Below, piece by piece: positions 42,420 through 55,316 of a stretch of 64,000 bases of DNA. The number at the start of each line of letters is the position of its first letter. The first letter of the stretch is position 1. The translations under genes and the position numbers were made by a program. The notes beneath the pieces were generated by a model, which saw only the letters and a program-made list of their open reading frames with translations, ran no database searches and was not told the DNA's origin. The stretch is from Baylisascaris procyonis (taxonomy: Eukaryota > Nematoda > Chromadorea > Rhabditida > Ascarididae): NCBI GenBank assembly GCA_037389465.1, contig JAZARR010000214.1, positions 7,169,001 to 7,233,000 on the forward strand. The letters run 5' to 3'.

Positions 42420-42900
42420 TATGCGAATGTCTGTCCGTATATCTGTCTGTCGATTAGCTCAGAGTGGAGAATCGATGAAGCGAGAGTCGCAACCTTTGAC
42501 AGTATAGTCTGTGCCATAGATTGATATCCTTTGCTGAAATTAGTTAGTGATGGGCCAGAATGTTAATGCATTGCTCCAAATATTTTATTATTTGCTGACA
42601 GTTTGCGAAATCGGCTAAGCTGTGAACGAAACAAAAAAGCGCCTATCGTACCTTTGGCATTTTCTCTACTTGTTTATGACAGAACCGATATAAAATGAAA
42701 CTTCTAACGGCTTCAAAACGTGAACAAATTTTTAGCATATTTAAATGCTTTCAACTTCTTCTAAAGTTGGTGATAATTCTACATCAGTAATCCTATTGTG
42801 CCATTATGCCTATTAAATTTTGGAGCTTCAGCTTTAATGGCTTTTGCTTTGGAAATGTTTAACGAGCAGGCACACCCACGCATTTAACATAGGCATATAC
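42420..42900. repeat. Old dispersed repeat, copy A
   Basis: It starts with GTCTGTCCGTATATCTGTCT and later has ATATTTTATTATTTG, CGCCTATCGTACC and TTTTGGAGC followed by CACACCCACGCATTTAAC. The same ordered landmarks recur in the 45.96-47.13 kb interval, so the two are probably diverged copies. Coding content is not apparent. Confidence 0.5.
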
Positions 42901-43777
42901 ATAGACATGATATCCCTGCAAAGCCGTTTTCGAAGCGCATAATTGCCGATTAAATAGTGTTAAAAATGCGTTTTTCAAAAAGCACCTTCAACAAATCGCA
43001 AAATTCTGCACTCTATTTGCAGAAGGAAACGAAATATGCAAATTTTGTGCCATCACTAAATATTTGTAATTTTTTTGCGATTGAATGAACTGAATTTAAA
43101 AAAAAAATGTTTTTGATAGATAATGCTAGGTAGTTTGTTAGCTCAGCAATTTTCATAGTTCCTTTAATTGATGTGTTCAATTGCTGGATGTAACGAATAT
43201 CAAGCAGTAGAGAAGGTACAGCTTTCATATTTAACATGAGAATATGAACTCATCATAATATTGCGCTTTTTTCGCGCAAAGTTTTCCAAAAAAATCGCAC
43301 AAGAATGAATTAACACCTGTGGACTAGCATTATAACCTTATTTTATCAGCTCTCAACCGGAAGATCACCTTTATCAATCTTATTCGCACAGGAAAATCAA
43401 CTTTCACTGTTTCACTAGCGAAATTTCCACTAGAAATGAAGAAATTTTATGCCTATTGAGTCAGTTTTTTCTTTTGAGCTATCCTTAAATTTTAGTATGC
43501 GCCGAAGGATACTGAGGTCTGTTTCACTGGAAGCGTTAATGTGTTCTTGAACTTATGATGACATTAAGTGAAACGAGTTGGGTGCAAGTTGAGGAAAATT
43601 TCTTATCACGGCAGAAAATGTTGATTAAACACTGGGGCAATTTAGATTATTTAAAAGAATCCATCTGACCCCAATATAGATGGAAGGAAACCGCCAAACT
43701 GCCACTAAGTAAGCTGCTGTAGCTTTAGGAGTTGAGTAGCTCAACCAATCGAATCTCAGCATGGAAAGCTGAAAATC

Positions 43778-43780
<3 letters not shown>

Positions 43781-43810
<30 letters not shown>
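43781..43810. repeat. (TC)n microsatellite
   Basis: Fifteen TC units. Confidence 0.98.
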
Positions 43811-43813
<3 letters not shown>

Positions 43814-45955
43814 TGCGAATGATCATCAATCAATTCATTTTTGAAGGAAGTATTTTTTTGCATCATATTCGAAAATTCTTGCAATTGTATAGTCGATTTT
43901 TGCAGCATTTGCATAATCGATTTTTGGTGGCTCACAAATCACATATCATTCCAATAGTTTAATATAATTCATCATTTATTATAATTAGGTCAGTAAAGTA
44001 GGAGGTGTTTCTTTCTGCTTCAAAAACTTGTGACATCAATATATTTTGCTGTCATATTTATTCATTGCTAAGAAACTTGCCAGCCGCGAAGGAAAAATCT
44101 TACAATTTATTTTATCGTTAGTAAAACCTTTTCTTTCATTGACGTCCTCAACTTCTTTTGTAAAAGTTATTTGTAGTCTTTCGATTGGTTGATTATGAAA
44201 ATTTTAATATACTTTACTTTTAAATTCAATTATTTTTCATGTTGAATGTCAAATTTCGTTGACGATCGATGGAATTTAAGGATTGAAGAAATAATGTCGA
44301 AATTTTTGATAAAATTCATTCAATAAGAACGCTTCTTCAATAAAGTGTACTTCTCGAAAGCAAATATTTAATTTTATAGAAATTCAATTTTATCGATTTT
44401 AATATAAATGCTTTGATTCATTAATAATTTTTTTTCCTAAACAGATTAGTTGGTCATCTAAACAATAAGCGCAACGTTCATTATTGACGCATTTATGCAC
44501 ACTGAAATTCAATTTGTATTGAGTATATGGTTGTGATTCGAATTATATGGTGAGATTCTTCGAAACGAGGCGATTTCTTTCCTCTAGACGAATATATCCA
44601 TCCATCCGTTAATCTCTTCCAGAATTGAATGATATTTTTTATTGCTTTGTTTGTTATCCTCACTTGCAAATACATCTTTTCTTGTTTATTTTTTCTCTCG
44701 TCTTTGTGCTATATGAGTCGTTGTAATTGAATTTGAGGCCGCTATCTCCCCGCCAGCCTATATCTCCACGCAATTCAACGGACATTCACTCAACTATTCT
44801 TAGACATTTTCTCTTATTCATATGCACTTATGAAATTCAAGAGAAGAGTATTTCGATCACTGCAGGAATTCGAATTCATTCACTTTATGGAAGTATCAAA
44901 TTTGATGATGTTGAATCATCATTAAATTAAGCCTCTGCTTGGGAATTGGTTAAGACGAGGGCAACACTAGCATTTTATGTGAAATGTTCGAACAATGCAA
45001 TAGTGTTGTTCTTGCATGATGTTCTCGAACTATCTCCAATATATCGACAAAATGTTTCAATAAATCACACTTATACGTTGCTAAAAAGCGCATGTTGCGC
45101 ATATTTAAAAATAGGGGAACTTTAGAAAGAGCATAAACTTTGGGAGGGTGCCTGTTTGCTTGGTGAATATCGAACGAAAAGCATCAAAGAATGTGCACAC
45201 CGCATACACCATGGCTTGCTTGCTCTACGCCGATAGCGCAGCTAGTGAATTTGGCGGAGCGTTGCGATCCCACTCTCGGCTATTCTATTCATTTCATCAT
45301 CGCTAGCTTAATTTTTGATGCTATTTTCGCTATTTTTTTGATCTTTCTCACTTCAACTATGGAAAGAATAGCCTAAGTTTCATTATGACGTCATAAAAAA
45401 TTCGTTTATGTGTGCGTTTAGATATCGACGAAAGATTTATCTTTATTTATTGATTGTTCATTTTGATCTTTCTTTAAGTGATCGTCATTTAATTTACTTC
45501 TATTTATTTCATTACACTATCACAGTCATAGTTGATCTTTTTTCTGTTATAACAATTCCTATATGCCGCATAATTCTGCTTTTAAGTGTTTTAGTAATAA
45601 ATTTTCTTTTATGATTTAATTATTTAGGAGCCCCAGTTAATTGTATTCTTTTAAGGTGTTACATAAGAATATATGCAGCCGACATATTTTAGATTTCTTA
45701 ATTATATTCTATCACGCCTTTTTTATGCTTTCTATGCGAATGAAAGATTGTTGAAACATCTTGCTTCAGCATCACCTCATATATCACATTAGTTCCATGC
45801 GTGCACATTTGTATAGGACCTTAGGTCTTATGTTATCACGATATCTTATTGTTATCATGATAACTAACGAAACCAACTGCGTGCAAGCATAAGTTCTTTT
45901 GCATTTTTTAATGCTCTTTTATGAGCTTGTTGGAGAAAAGTCTTCGCTGTGCTTA
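43811..45955. other. No gene recognised
   Basis: AT-rich sequence with scattered short ORFs lacking domain features. One exact TGACGTCA palindrome lies at 45386-45393. Confidence 0.45.
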
Positions 45956-47130
45956 TACATGTGTGTGTCTGTCTGTCTGGTATTTCTAACTCGAAAACAA
46001 CTGGAGCAAAAGCAGCGGATTTTGATGTGGATATAATTGACACTTGATCACCTATATCATATTTTATCTTGACTCATCTATCGCAAAAATAACTAGAGAT
46101 ATTTGAATGTGTTGAAAATTTTGCACGCATTTTCCTCTAGCTGAATTTTCATTTTGCTCTTGTTGGGGTGCAAAACAGCGATTCTCTCATATGGAGGATT
46201 TGCACTGTCGATGCAGTTAATTGAAATATAGAGTCATTATTCCGCGTATCTTATTTTTTATTGATTTATCAAAGCGGTTGGCAGATAAGTGAAACGCAAA
46301 AATACATCTTATACCAGCTACTATCATGACGAGGTTCTACGTTTCTCTCGTCGGCCATCTAAATTTTGATTTTCTTGATTTGGATTTGTCACAATTTCAA
46401 AAATTGCCACAACGTGATACTATGACCTACCTGATTATTGCTGTAGACCGTAGTATTTAGTTGCGGCAACTTCCGAAATACGACAAATGGTCAATTACAT
46501 GTTTGTTGGAGATCATATTTTGATGACGTCATATCTGCATATCTTGATGACGTCAATTATATGTTATTATGGTGACGTTATATCTGCGCCTATATGAACG
46601 ACTGAAGTTAGAGTAACGTAATTTGCTGAGCCTGATGTTTACCATACACTGACATGTTTACTAACATTCAGATTCCTTTACTAGCTCGAGATGGAGTTAT
46701 ATTCAATAAAACTTCACAGAAATTTGCTTGCAATTTGGAATCTGTAGGAATTTTATTGTACGCGAGCTGCGTTAGAAAAAAAATGAATTTTTTAAATCGA
46801 ACATGTGTACAATAGATGGGATCGGTCAAAATGTGGAGATATTATTGCCCATATTTTATTATTTGTTTTCAATTCATGAAATTGGTTGAATGGTTAAGCA
46901 GGATTTCAAAAAGCACATATCGTACCATGCAAAATGCATCCATATTTCGGTAAATGCTCTCCTGTTTCCGTCGATCGCTAAAAGTAGTAGGTTTAAACTG
47001 CACTAAGTCAAGGTTTTTCATATACTATCGTTGTATACCCTATCATTGTAAATTTTTTAACAACTTCTGTTTCAATTTTGGAGCGCTGACACACGTCCAC
47101 CCAATAACACCACCAAAAATATATATGGCA
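45956..47130. repeat. Old dispersed repeat, copy B
   Basis: It begins GTGTGTGTCTGTCTGTCTGG and contains, in order, ATATTTTATTATTTG, GCACATATCGTACC and TTTTGGAGCG followed by ACACGTCCACCCAATAAC. These parallel the landmarks of the 42.4 kb copy. The spacing is longer here, so one copy has an insertion or the other a deletion; the cluster at 46.52 kb lies inside this extra part. Confidence 0.45.
46524..46580. promoter_or_regulatory. Three CRE/ATF-like palindromes at about 24-bp spacing
   Basis: TGACGTCA occurs at 46524-46531 and 46548-46555, and TGACGTTA at 46573-46580. Start spacings are 24 and 25 bp. TGACGTCA is the consensus of CREB/ATF bZIP factors. The flanks (ATATCTGC twice) suggest a 24-bp tandem unit, so the array may be a minisatellite rather than a regulatory element. 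Confidence 0.4.
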
Positions 47131-48784
47131 GTATATATTTGTAAAATATGCAAAAACATATAAGGCAATATAAGGCAACTTGTCGCAATTGCCTCTACGA
47201 TTCAATAGCCAATAACGCCATTCGATATGTTTTTTGCTCATTCTCAGTCGAGGAATTGACTGGCATAGCAATGCATAGTGCATTCTCTTTGCTTATTTAA
47301 TCACTAAACTATATTATACATCCCTCTAAGGATATTTTTATTGCTGATAAATTTAAAAACAAATTTTTTTACTATTTTATGCGATATTATTGAAAATAGA
47401 TTCGAAGCGACATAGTCGCCGATAAGTAAAATTGTTGTAAGAAAGACGTAATTCAATTGCACAAATTTTGCATTCGTTGTATTCTCGTGCCGTTTTATTA
47501 TTGTGTGAGGTTCGTTTAGTGCCCCTTCATAGAAAATTTACGCTTATACCACCCACACAATATTATTTATCAGAAAATTTGACGTTGTCCATAATTAGGG
47601 ACTAATAGTCGCCATATCTCAATTTTTTCTGCTTGATCTTATCATAACGATCTTATCTTGTCATATTATATCTTATCATCTTATCATGTCGTCATTTTTT
47701 TCCTCTGTGAGATATATACCTAGGCTTCCGTTTTCTTAGGCGTACATTTTTTTTTTTGGTTTATGGGAAGAAGGGTGGTGGTTCATCTAACTGTAAAATG
47801 CTGGCATTTAGATTTAAAAAATAGCAAGCTACTAAAAATCTCCTTGGGAAGATTTCGACATTGACAGCTTACCAGAAAAGTGTGGGACCCTGAAAGCAGT
47901 CATCAGAGCGGTTCAAGCGTCATTCCAATACGAGTGAGTTTCTAGCTGGTACATGAAGTTTGGATTCTTACACCCCTTATTGACCAGAAAACAGCAATCT
48001 TAATGACCAACAAATTAGCCAGGAAGATTTCAATTAACTGCTAGACATTCGTGTTGGCTTATGAGTGCTTAGTACAATTTTTCTATATTGGTTCTCTGCT
48101 CATCTGCCTACTTATGTCAGAGATGTGGTTCATCTCACCTTTACTAAAATAAAACATCTGTTCCTTTAATAAGAAACTATTGCCCGATTAGTGTGGGCTC
48201 TCAGTTTTTAAGGAAGGTTTTCAAAACAGTCGTCAAAGATTTGTTAATAGATCATTTTACATAAACGATGTTCTAATCCATGCATAGTTCCGCTTCGTAC
48301 CTGGCCTGTTTGCGTTATTGCAGTTTGTTTCCTGTTTAATTGACTGAGTCTCGGCAGTAAATATGGAAGCCCAATCCGAAATAGTATCTATTGATAAGGT
48401 AAAGGCTTTGGATATGGTCTGCCAGGAAATGCAGCGGTTGAAATTGGAAAAGAACAACGTCATTGACTCTTTGCTGAAGTGGATCAGAGTATTTTTTGTG
48501 AAGCAGCGACATTTTGGAACACTTGTTTGGGGCTGATTCCAACTTGGTCGTTCTTACTAAGCTATATTGTAAAAGAAAAAACCCATTTTCTCTGTGATGC
48601 GAGGAGCTATTATATTTGTAGAACTTGAGAACCGAAAATTATTTTCAGCACATTTAGGGTTTCCACAAATATCCACAAGGTGAAGCGACCAGTCAATGAA
48701 AGCAAATTTGCTTGTCGAAAAGAGTAATGCGCGGTTGAGTGCATAAAACTGGGGTCAAATAAATTTGTAGTCAGTGAAAATTAG
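47131..48784. pseudogene. Possible degenerate coding pieces upstream of the RT fragment
   Basis: Two plus-strand pieces read like protein: one near 47850-47938 (EDFDIDSLPEKCGTLKAVI) and an ATG frame at 48363-48536 (MEAQSEIVSIDKVKALDMV, then QEMQRLKLEKNN) that could form a coiled coil. They precede the palm-domain fragment on the same strand. They may be remnants of the same element's ORF, but that is inference from position only. Confidence 0.25.
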
Positions 48785-49036
48785 GTTATTTTTGCCGGAT
48801 TCGTTTTTAGACAAACCAAAGGAGTGCCCATTGGGGGAGATATCAGTCTCAACATAGGTCCCAATATAGCTGATCTCAACTTGTCCATTATGGAATATAA
48901 ATATGTCAAAATTTCAAGTTTTAACACTATTTATTATAGGTATGGGGATGATCTTCCTATAAGCAACGTCGGTCAGTTTCAGAATACTGCTAAATTAACT
49001 TATGGGAAGTCCCTAGTAAGATTACATAGAAGGTAA
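48785..49036 (+). pseudogene. Reverse-transcriptase palm-domain fragment
   Basis: The open frame reads VFRQTKGVPIGGDISLN, then IADLNLSIMEYKYVK, and about 16 residues on YYRYGDDLPISN before it ends at a stop. The order is the reverse-transcriptase motif B (QTKGVPIGG, usually G.P.G), the A/NL helix, and catalytic motif C with YGDD at 48941-48952. The catalytic pair Asp-Asp is kept. Only motifs B and C remain; the fingers, motif A and thumb are missing or unreadable. It resembles cellular retroelement enzymes of the Penelope-like or related GIPMG...YxDD groups more than retroviral ones, but the family is not settled. Confidence 0.6.
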
Positions 49037-49133
49037 TACAGCTAGCTCTGTGGGCTTAAAATTACATATTACCTCCATTGAAGTTATCTAAAGTGTCTAC
49101 TATTAAACGGATCAATTTAGTTCGTCAGTAAAT

Positions 49134-49681
49134 AAATATTGCTCTACTTGTATTGCCACTTCATAGTATGATCGCTTTGACCATATTTACTAACATTTAT
49201 TGATTATCGCTCTTTCACAAAGAATTTATCTAAGTAACATAATATTATATTACCGTATGTATTCTATAGTCCATCTTCCACCCACCTATTTGTTTTCTTG
49301 TAACGGAACTTCACTTTCTGTGTTACTACTAGTATTCTCTTCTAGTATTTTATATTAGTATTTCGTATTGAGGATGTTTTAATGAGCTTCAAATGCTATT
49401 CATATTGCTTTGATACGTGTAGTACTAATACAGATCAAATAAATATTGCCCTACGTATGACCACTGTTGGCGCGAAGCCGTCAACATCTGCCCTCAGGGT
49501 TATCGATAATCGGTCATCATCGCTTGTGTATATGGTTACACTTCTTTCGACATGGTTCAATGTATACTAATGTTAACCCGGCGTGCGCTCTGTAACTCCC
49601 GTTTTTCATTTGTGTTTCATAAGTGTTTCTTTTCTATTCTTTTTTGCTTTTCTCTACTTTTAGTTAGGCTGTCTATATAGC
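49134..49681. repeat. Dispersed repeat, copy 2 (retroelement tail)
   Basis: This is the partner of 38268-38829. It begins about 100 bp after the palm fragment stop, whereas in copy 1 the tail follows the post-palm region. The two loci therefore keep complementary parts of one element; copy 2 appears to have lost the segment between YGDD and the tail. Confidence 0.93.
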
Positions 49682-51690
49682 ATCATATAGTAGCAATGTT
49701 ATGCGTTTTATTTGGTGGTACACTGTAGTTAGAAATACACATCTTTCATGTCCACAACACTCCTCATTGTTCATAAACTGATACTCTAATAACGAATCCG
49801 CAGGCGTATGCAGAATCAAGGGAACCCAGCGTGATTATCGTCTTCCTCTAGCCTGACTAATTTGAATGGATGCAAAATTTATTTAAATGCCTGTAGCTAC
49901 TGTCCATATTGACCGATCAACATTAACAATAATATACGAGACACTTTATTTGCATCAATTTTCGTTATTATTTTCATCGGTTATCGAATTTCATTAGTTT
50001 CGATATTTTCGTTATTGGTTACAATCGACAGAGATTAGCTCCAAATGTGCAATGGCAAGTATTCTAGTAAATCGTATTCAGTGATATTGCATACTGCAAC
50101 TCATCACAAATTTGAGACGTCTATTTAATATATATGAAGAGTTGCATATTTTCACAATTCATGACAACTAAATATTAGAGTTACCCTTTTGCCAATTCTC
50201 TGAGGTAGATGATTTTCATATTGGCAATTTCTAGCACTCAATAAGCACCAATCAAGACAAAACGAATGTTTGTTTCGCTCTAATTTTTCGTGGAAAAACT
50301 TTTGCAACCATTTTTTTTCATTTTCATCTTTTCATCTCTCAAACGATAATATTTGCTCAGTTGATTTATTGCTAAGGTTTAGAAACAATGTATTTTTTTC
50401 ATTTGATATGAGAGAATTCGATAAGCACAGTTGATAGTTTCAGTTCTACTCTTCAAAATATTAAGTAACGCTTGTGTGTTGTATGGGTTATATGTGTTAG
50501 GTAGCGCGTTATACGTGTTATATGGCGTGTTATTCAACTTCCATGCAACTGAACCTTATAGCCTCTCTTAGATCTTTTTTAAAGCTGAAAACCTTACTTA
50601 AATAATGAAATTTTTAACTTAAAAGTGTCATTCTGAATGAATTAGCATATTTTAATTTATTGTAGTGAAGCTGCAAATCACTAACTTAGGTCAGTATTCG
50701 CCAAGCATTTTTACTCGCCTTATTTATTTAGCGTCGATAATGAAATCTTGTAAAATTTTGCTGAAAATTCTTTTGCATCGTTTTGTGGATGAAAAAAAAG
50801 CAGTTGATTTTTTGAAGAGTTAATTTTATCGCAACGAATTCAGAGGTAATTTGCAGTGAAAAAGTTTGTGAGGCAATTTCTTTTTGGTATTTACATGTCT
50901 TTCATGTTATCTTTATTAGTAAAATATACCACATAAAACGAGTAATTTTTTTGTAACAATAAACCCCATCCTTTTTTGGGTTTTGGAGAAATGATGTTGG
51001 CAATTTTCCTAGTGAGAAAATTAGATTTGCGCAAAATTAGAAAAAGAAAAAAAAAACGTCGCTGTGACTTGAAAATTCTTTTCACATAAGACTTGATGAC
51101 TAAAAATCGCAATTCTTTCAGCTTTTCATTTATGGGGAAATTTTCGCATAATAGTGGAAAACTTTTCCGTTTTTTTTCGACCTCTTTCTATACTATATCT
51201 TATATCCGTTAAGTAGAGAGACAATTTAATAAGTTAATTTAATATAGAACATCAGTTGACTGCTAAAGCCTTTTTCGAATAACTTTCAGAATTATTAGGA
51301 TGCCAAATAGTATCGTAGTCATTTTCAGCATTCGCTGCGAAATAATTGGCAATCTTCCAAATTACAGTCGGATTTATATGTTAATTATTAAATGGCTTTT
51401 GAAAATGGAGCGAAATACTTTAAGAATGTAATGCAGCTTAGGTTCAAGTTTATGTCAGGTGTGCTCATTGCGATTTTTTCCTCCTTTTTTCTTGTTTGAA
51501 ATGGTCTATGCAGGTGCTTTTCTCATTCAATAGTACCTTATCTTCAAAATTCCATAAAGACAGCGAATGAGCGCATTTGAGTAGATATCCTTGCGGCACT
51601 GCGAATGTTTCATAGCCTCATCAATTTTTTATTAGCTGCCGAATGTTTGGCAAACGATAGGATCATTTAATTAACGCATACGCCTGGATA
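49682..51690. other. No gene recognised
   Basis: AT-rich sequence with poly-T and poly-A tracts. The interval around 50460-50535 has repeated TTATACGTGTTATATGG-like words. Confidence 0.5.
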
Positions 51691-51851
51691 GATATATTTC
51701 ATTCGGGACCCAATCACTAGCAGCATCTTTCACATCCGGAAAACCTACTGTTAAGCATATCGCTTATCCGGAAAAACATCTTCTAGGCGCCTCACGTATC
51801 TACAAAATCCACTTCTAGACCTATTTCATATCCGTAACAACTACACTGAAA
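51691..51851. repeat. Decayed 32-bp minisatellite, five copies
   Basis: Units start at 51691 (33 bp), 51724, 51756, 51788 and 51820. The shared skeleton is CATATTTCATATCCGGAAAA followed by CTACTTCTAG-like sequence. Copies are strongly substituted but keep a 32-bp period. Confidence 0.7.
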
Positions 51852-54800
51852 CATAAAGGGCAACACGTCGTTAAAACGCAGCGTAGTTGAGGTAACCGTT
51901 GCGCAAGATCAGTTAAGATAATCTCTATCAGTGGCAATAGCCATTTTCGGCGAAATTCGCTTCATGGTGGACGATCTTTTAGTTGGGAAGCATTTAACTA
52001 CAAAAGTTGTGAAAACATTTGAATAAAAATAATTCGACGTCATTGGCCAAAAAATTCGACGTCTACTTAACATGAGTTGCAATATTATTAGTGCGAAATA
52101 TATTCAGCACTTGCCTAGAAAAGCTAAAATCTTTTGCAGTATAGAAGTGAAGAGAGTTATATAACCGGAAATTAGTTATCGAGATTTTTATATATTCAAC
52201 TCTACAACGTCAACTTTATTGCAATACATAAATGGAGATTGCTGGCCTCGATACAAGAACTTCACAATGCTCATTGTGCTTTTGAACAAATATACGTTTG
52301 AGAGGGTCTTATATAAGATTACGGAGAAAGGAGGAGACGAGTCTAGTGAGCCACTTAATTGAGTTCATTTAATTTAGAGATTGTTATATTGCTGCTGTGT
52401 GCTTATTTGTCCATGAATAAATTGTTGTAGTTATGCAATTTTTAAGACAGAGATAGAAATGCTTATTTCCCCTAAAATCATAGAACCTTTCCACGTCGAT
52501 GTTGGCAGATGATTGTAGTTAATTTTTGGTCGGCTGTTACTGGACTAAAAAGTTGTATACATCATACTCTATAAATAGATTTGCTTGGTTGGGCGGATAT
52601 AGAGATGTATTTAGCAGCAGTAGTTGAGATAAGAAAAATCAATGACAAAGGCAACGAATATAGAAGGCGAACAAATTAGGTGAGGAAGAAAAATGGGCAA
52701 GAAAATGAAGACTAGCGAAGCGAAAGGCAGTATTAACGGCTATCATTTGACGCATGATTGACCAGTCCGCTTGCAATCGCTGTCCAGCTATGCTTTTTGC
52801 TTTTCTTTCTCTTATAGCTGTCGGCTTAGTTGTTTTTCTCCTTTTAGATCAGCACTTTCTTATTTTATCACATATCAGCATCACTTCTATCAGAGTTTAT
52901 CAGATATGTGTACCGCATTAATAGCACTTATATTTCTTTCCTACGAGACAATATTTCAAGCTTTTTCTGCTTAGAGCTTCTCGTGTTAATATTCTACAAT
53001 GCAAAAAAATGAACGGTATACTTTCAAATTTCCCTTACATACGACCGTTGTCAAACTTCTAATTTATGCATTGAGTTTCGCTTATCGTATTGTATCATAT
53101 CGAATTGGTTGCACATCGTAACTGACAATCGCAATTTAAGGCATCCGATTTCGATACTTCATTAGCTTTCTAATTTTCTTGATTTTATTTTTAGGCTTTA
53201 TCTACTGAACTCTTAGATTTATTAATAATCTATTGTAATGATACTGAGCGATGCTTCATAAACATTTTTCAAGGTAGCAGTAAATCAATAATGATTTGAC
53301 ATTGAAGTATGCAAAGATAACCATTATTTCTCAATTAGTCAGTAGATTATTTGCAATTCACTATAACGGGCAGTCATATCAATTCTTAGTTTGCGTTCTG
53401 TTTTATGAATTTCTCGCACTGAAAGTTGGATTTGCACTTGAAGATTATAGCCGTAGCAATTGTAATTTTAGATTGAATCGGTCCTGAGAGGGAGCCTTTT
53501 ATAATTCTGCAAGAAAAAATGACAAGTAAATTCATTGTCAGACCGCTATTCTTTTTTTTTTTCTGTTTTTCGCTTTCGTATTCAGAGCGACATGTTGAAA
53601 ATGTTTTTCAAGCAGGTGCATCAGTAATGATTTTTAAAACCTACTTGAGAAAATGTGTTCTTTGGGCAGCATGCAATGTGCTTATTTTCTCATCTCACCA
53701 TTCAAAACCCGATGATTGTACTCCAAATTCATAGGCTGGGACGGAAATTTCGTTGGGTTTCACTTGCTTTGTCCAGCGATACAATTTCAATTGTAAGTGC
53801 CAAAGAATGTTCACTTATTGCAAACAACAGAGGTTACTCATAAAAGGAGTGCACCGATTCACTTTGTTGTATGCTGACTGGCGACTGCCTCCAAGCCCTT
53901 TTTGAGAGATTTTTTGATGCGATTTTAATTATGTTTCCTATGAGTACCTCGTTGTTCGATTTTTTCCTCATGCATGAGAGAGAGATTCAAAAGGGAACAA
54001 AATTGTCCCTTCCTCAACAAGGGCGATAGGCCATTTTGTTAGGAGACGAGAGCACCTTACTCCGTTGCAGGTTGAGGGTGTAGCCGCCTTTATATCCAGG
54101 AAAGGGGGAACGATCACTTAGAGTCCGGTTTGCCCCACCTCTTGGGTCGCTGCATTTTTCCACGCATTTTTTCGCATTTTCTCTGAAACTTTTCTAATAT
54201 TTTGAGCATTTTCGTTCTAACAGTGGTGTAGGAATGAGCTGAGTTCCTATTGCATTAACCGATAGAATGTATTGCAAATTGGAGAAGTATCGTATCCAAT
54301 TTCGAGTAGAATAATATGTCCTGTGCGGTTAAGCAATACTTAAGCAATACAATAGTATGCGACATCTCTCAGTAATATGTAGTAAACTATAAGCACTGTT
54401 GAATAAATACCACCTAAATGAAAACGAGTAAATTGCCATTGACACTACGTGTCGTAATTAGAAACAACGAATAAGATGGTCAGGACTTTGCTAGAGTGCT
54501 GCTTATAGAGATAACGATTGTTCGGGCAGAGCAATAAGCCTCCCTCCCAAATTCCCATTCCCCGCTCATAGATGGTTGCTATATATTATGCATAGGACAT
54601 CTTTGCTTAAGGGACTGAAGGGTAATATTAAAAAAAAAAAAACTGAGGGGACAACGCTTTCATGAAAGAAGAATTTCTAAAAGACGATAAACAATGGAAT
54701 CGATCCAGAAGAACCGAAGGAGGTCATATAGCTTGTTCTATCGCTGCTCTTCTAAACACACAGTGCTCCAGTTTTCCCTGCAAAATGAATAATTCAAATA

Positions 54801-55316
54801 GCTTAAGAGTATAGAATAGCAATTCCGTTTGCAGTGACATTTCTTGTCTCGGCGAATTATAACATCCTCTTCCTTCTATTTTAGGACACAAACCTATCTT
54901 CTTCTTCGGCTGATGTGAGTACTTAGAGGGCGGGCAGCAGCGTGGGTTCGACTTTGTGAGATCGCTGATCCATCCGAAAAGCCATAGATAATCCTCCACG
55001 AGGACTGCTCACCAACGATGACCTGATGAGGCCGATAGGTTAATTTATTTCCGGTGCTTGATGCCAATAGGGATCACCTATAATATTCCCCTCGTTTTCA
55101 AATTCAATGTTTAATAAGTCATATCATGCAGCATTTTATGGACTGAATGTAAAATGAACCCTTCAAGTGCAATAAGCATCATATCGAGGCATTGCTCTTT
55201 TAGAGGTGACAGCGGCAGCAAGCTCATAGCATTGAACAAAATCGATGAGGATAGCAGATGAAATTTTCATAATTTTGCATGAGTGTGCTAAGAAAGAGAG
55301 CGAGATGTGAATTCAG
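51852..55316. other. Intergenic DNA, no gene confidently recognised
   Basis: A minus-strand frame at 54724-54999 without an ATG contains SNPRCCPPSKYSHQPKKK and several Cys; it could be an exon but has no clear splice sites. A GC-richer patch at about 54010-54150 looks non-coding, and I tested it for tRNA or 5S features without success. Confidence 0.4.

Noticed and set aside
54010..54150. GC-richer patch considered as tRNA, 5S rRNA or spliced-leader RNA
   Set aside because: No tRNA box A/B pair, no 5S internal control region and no known spliced-leader core could be recognised.
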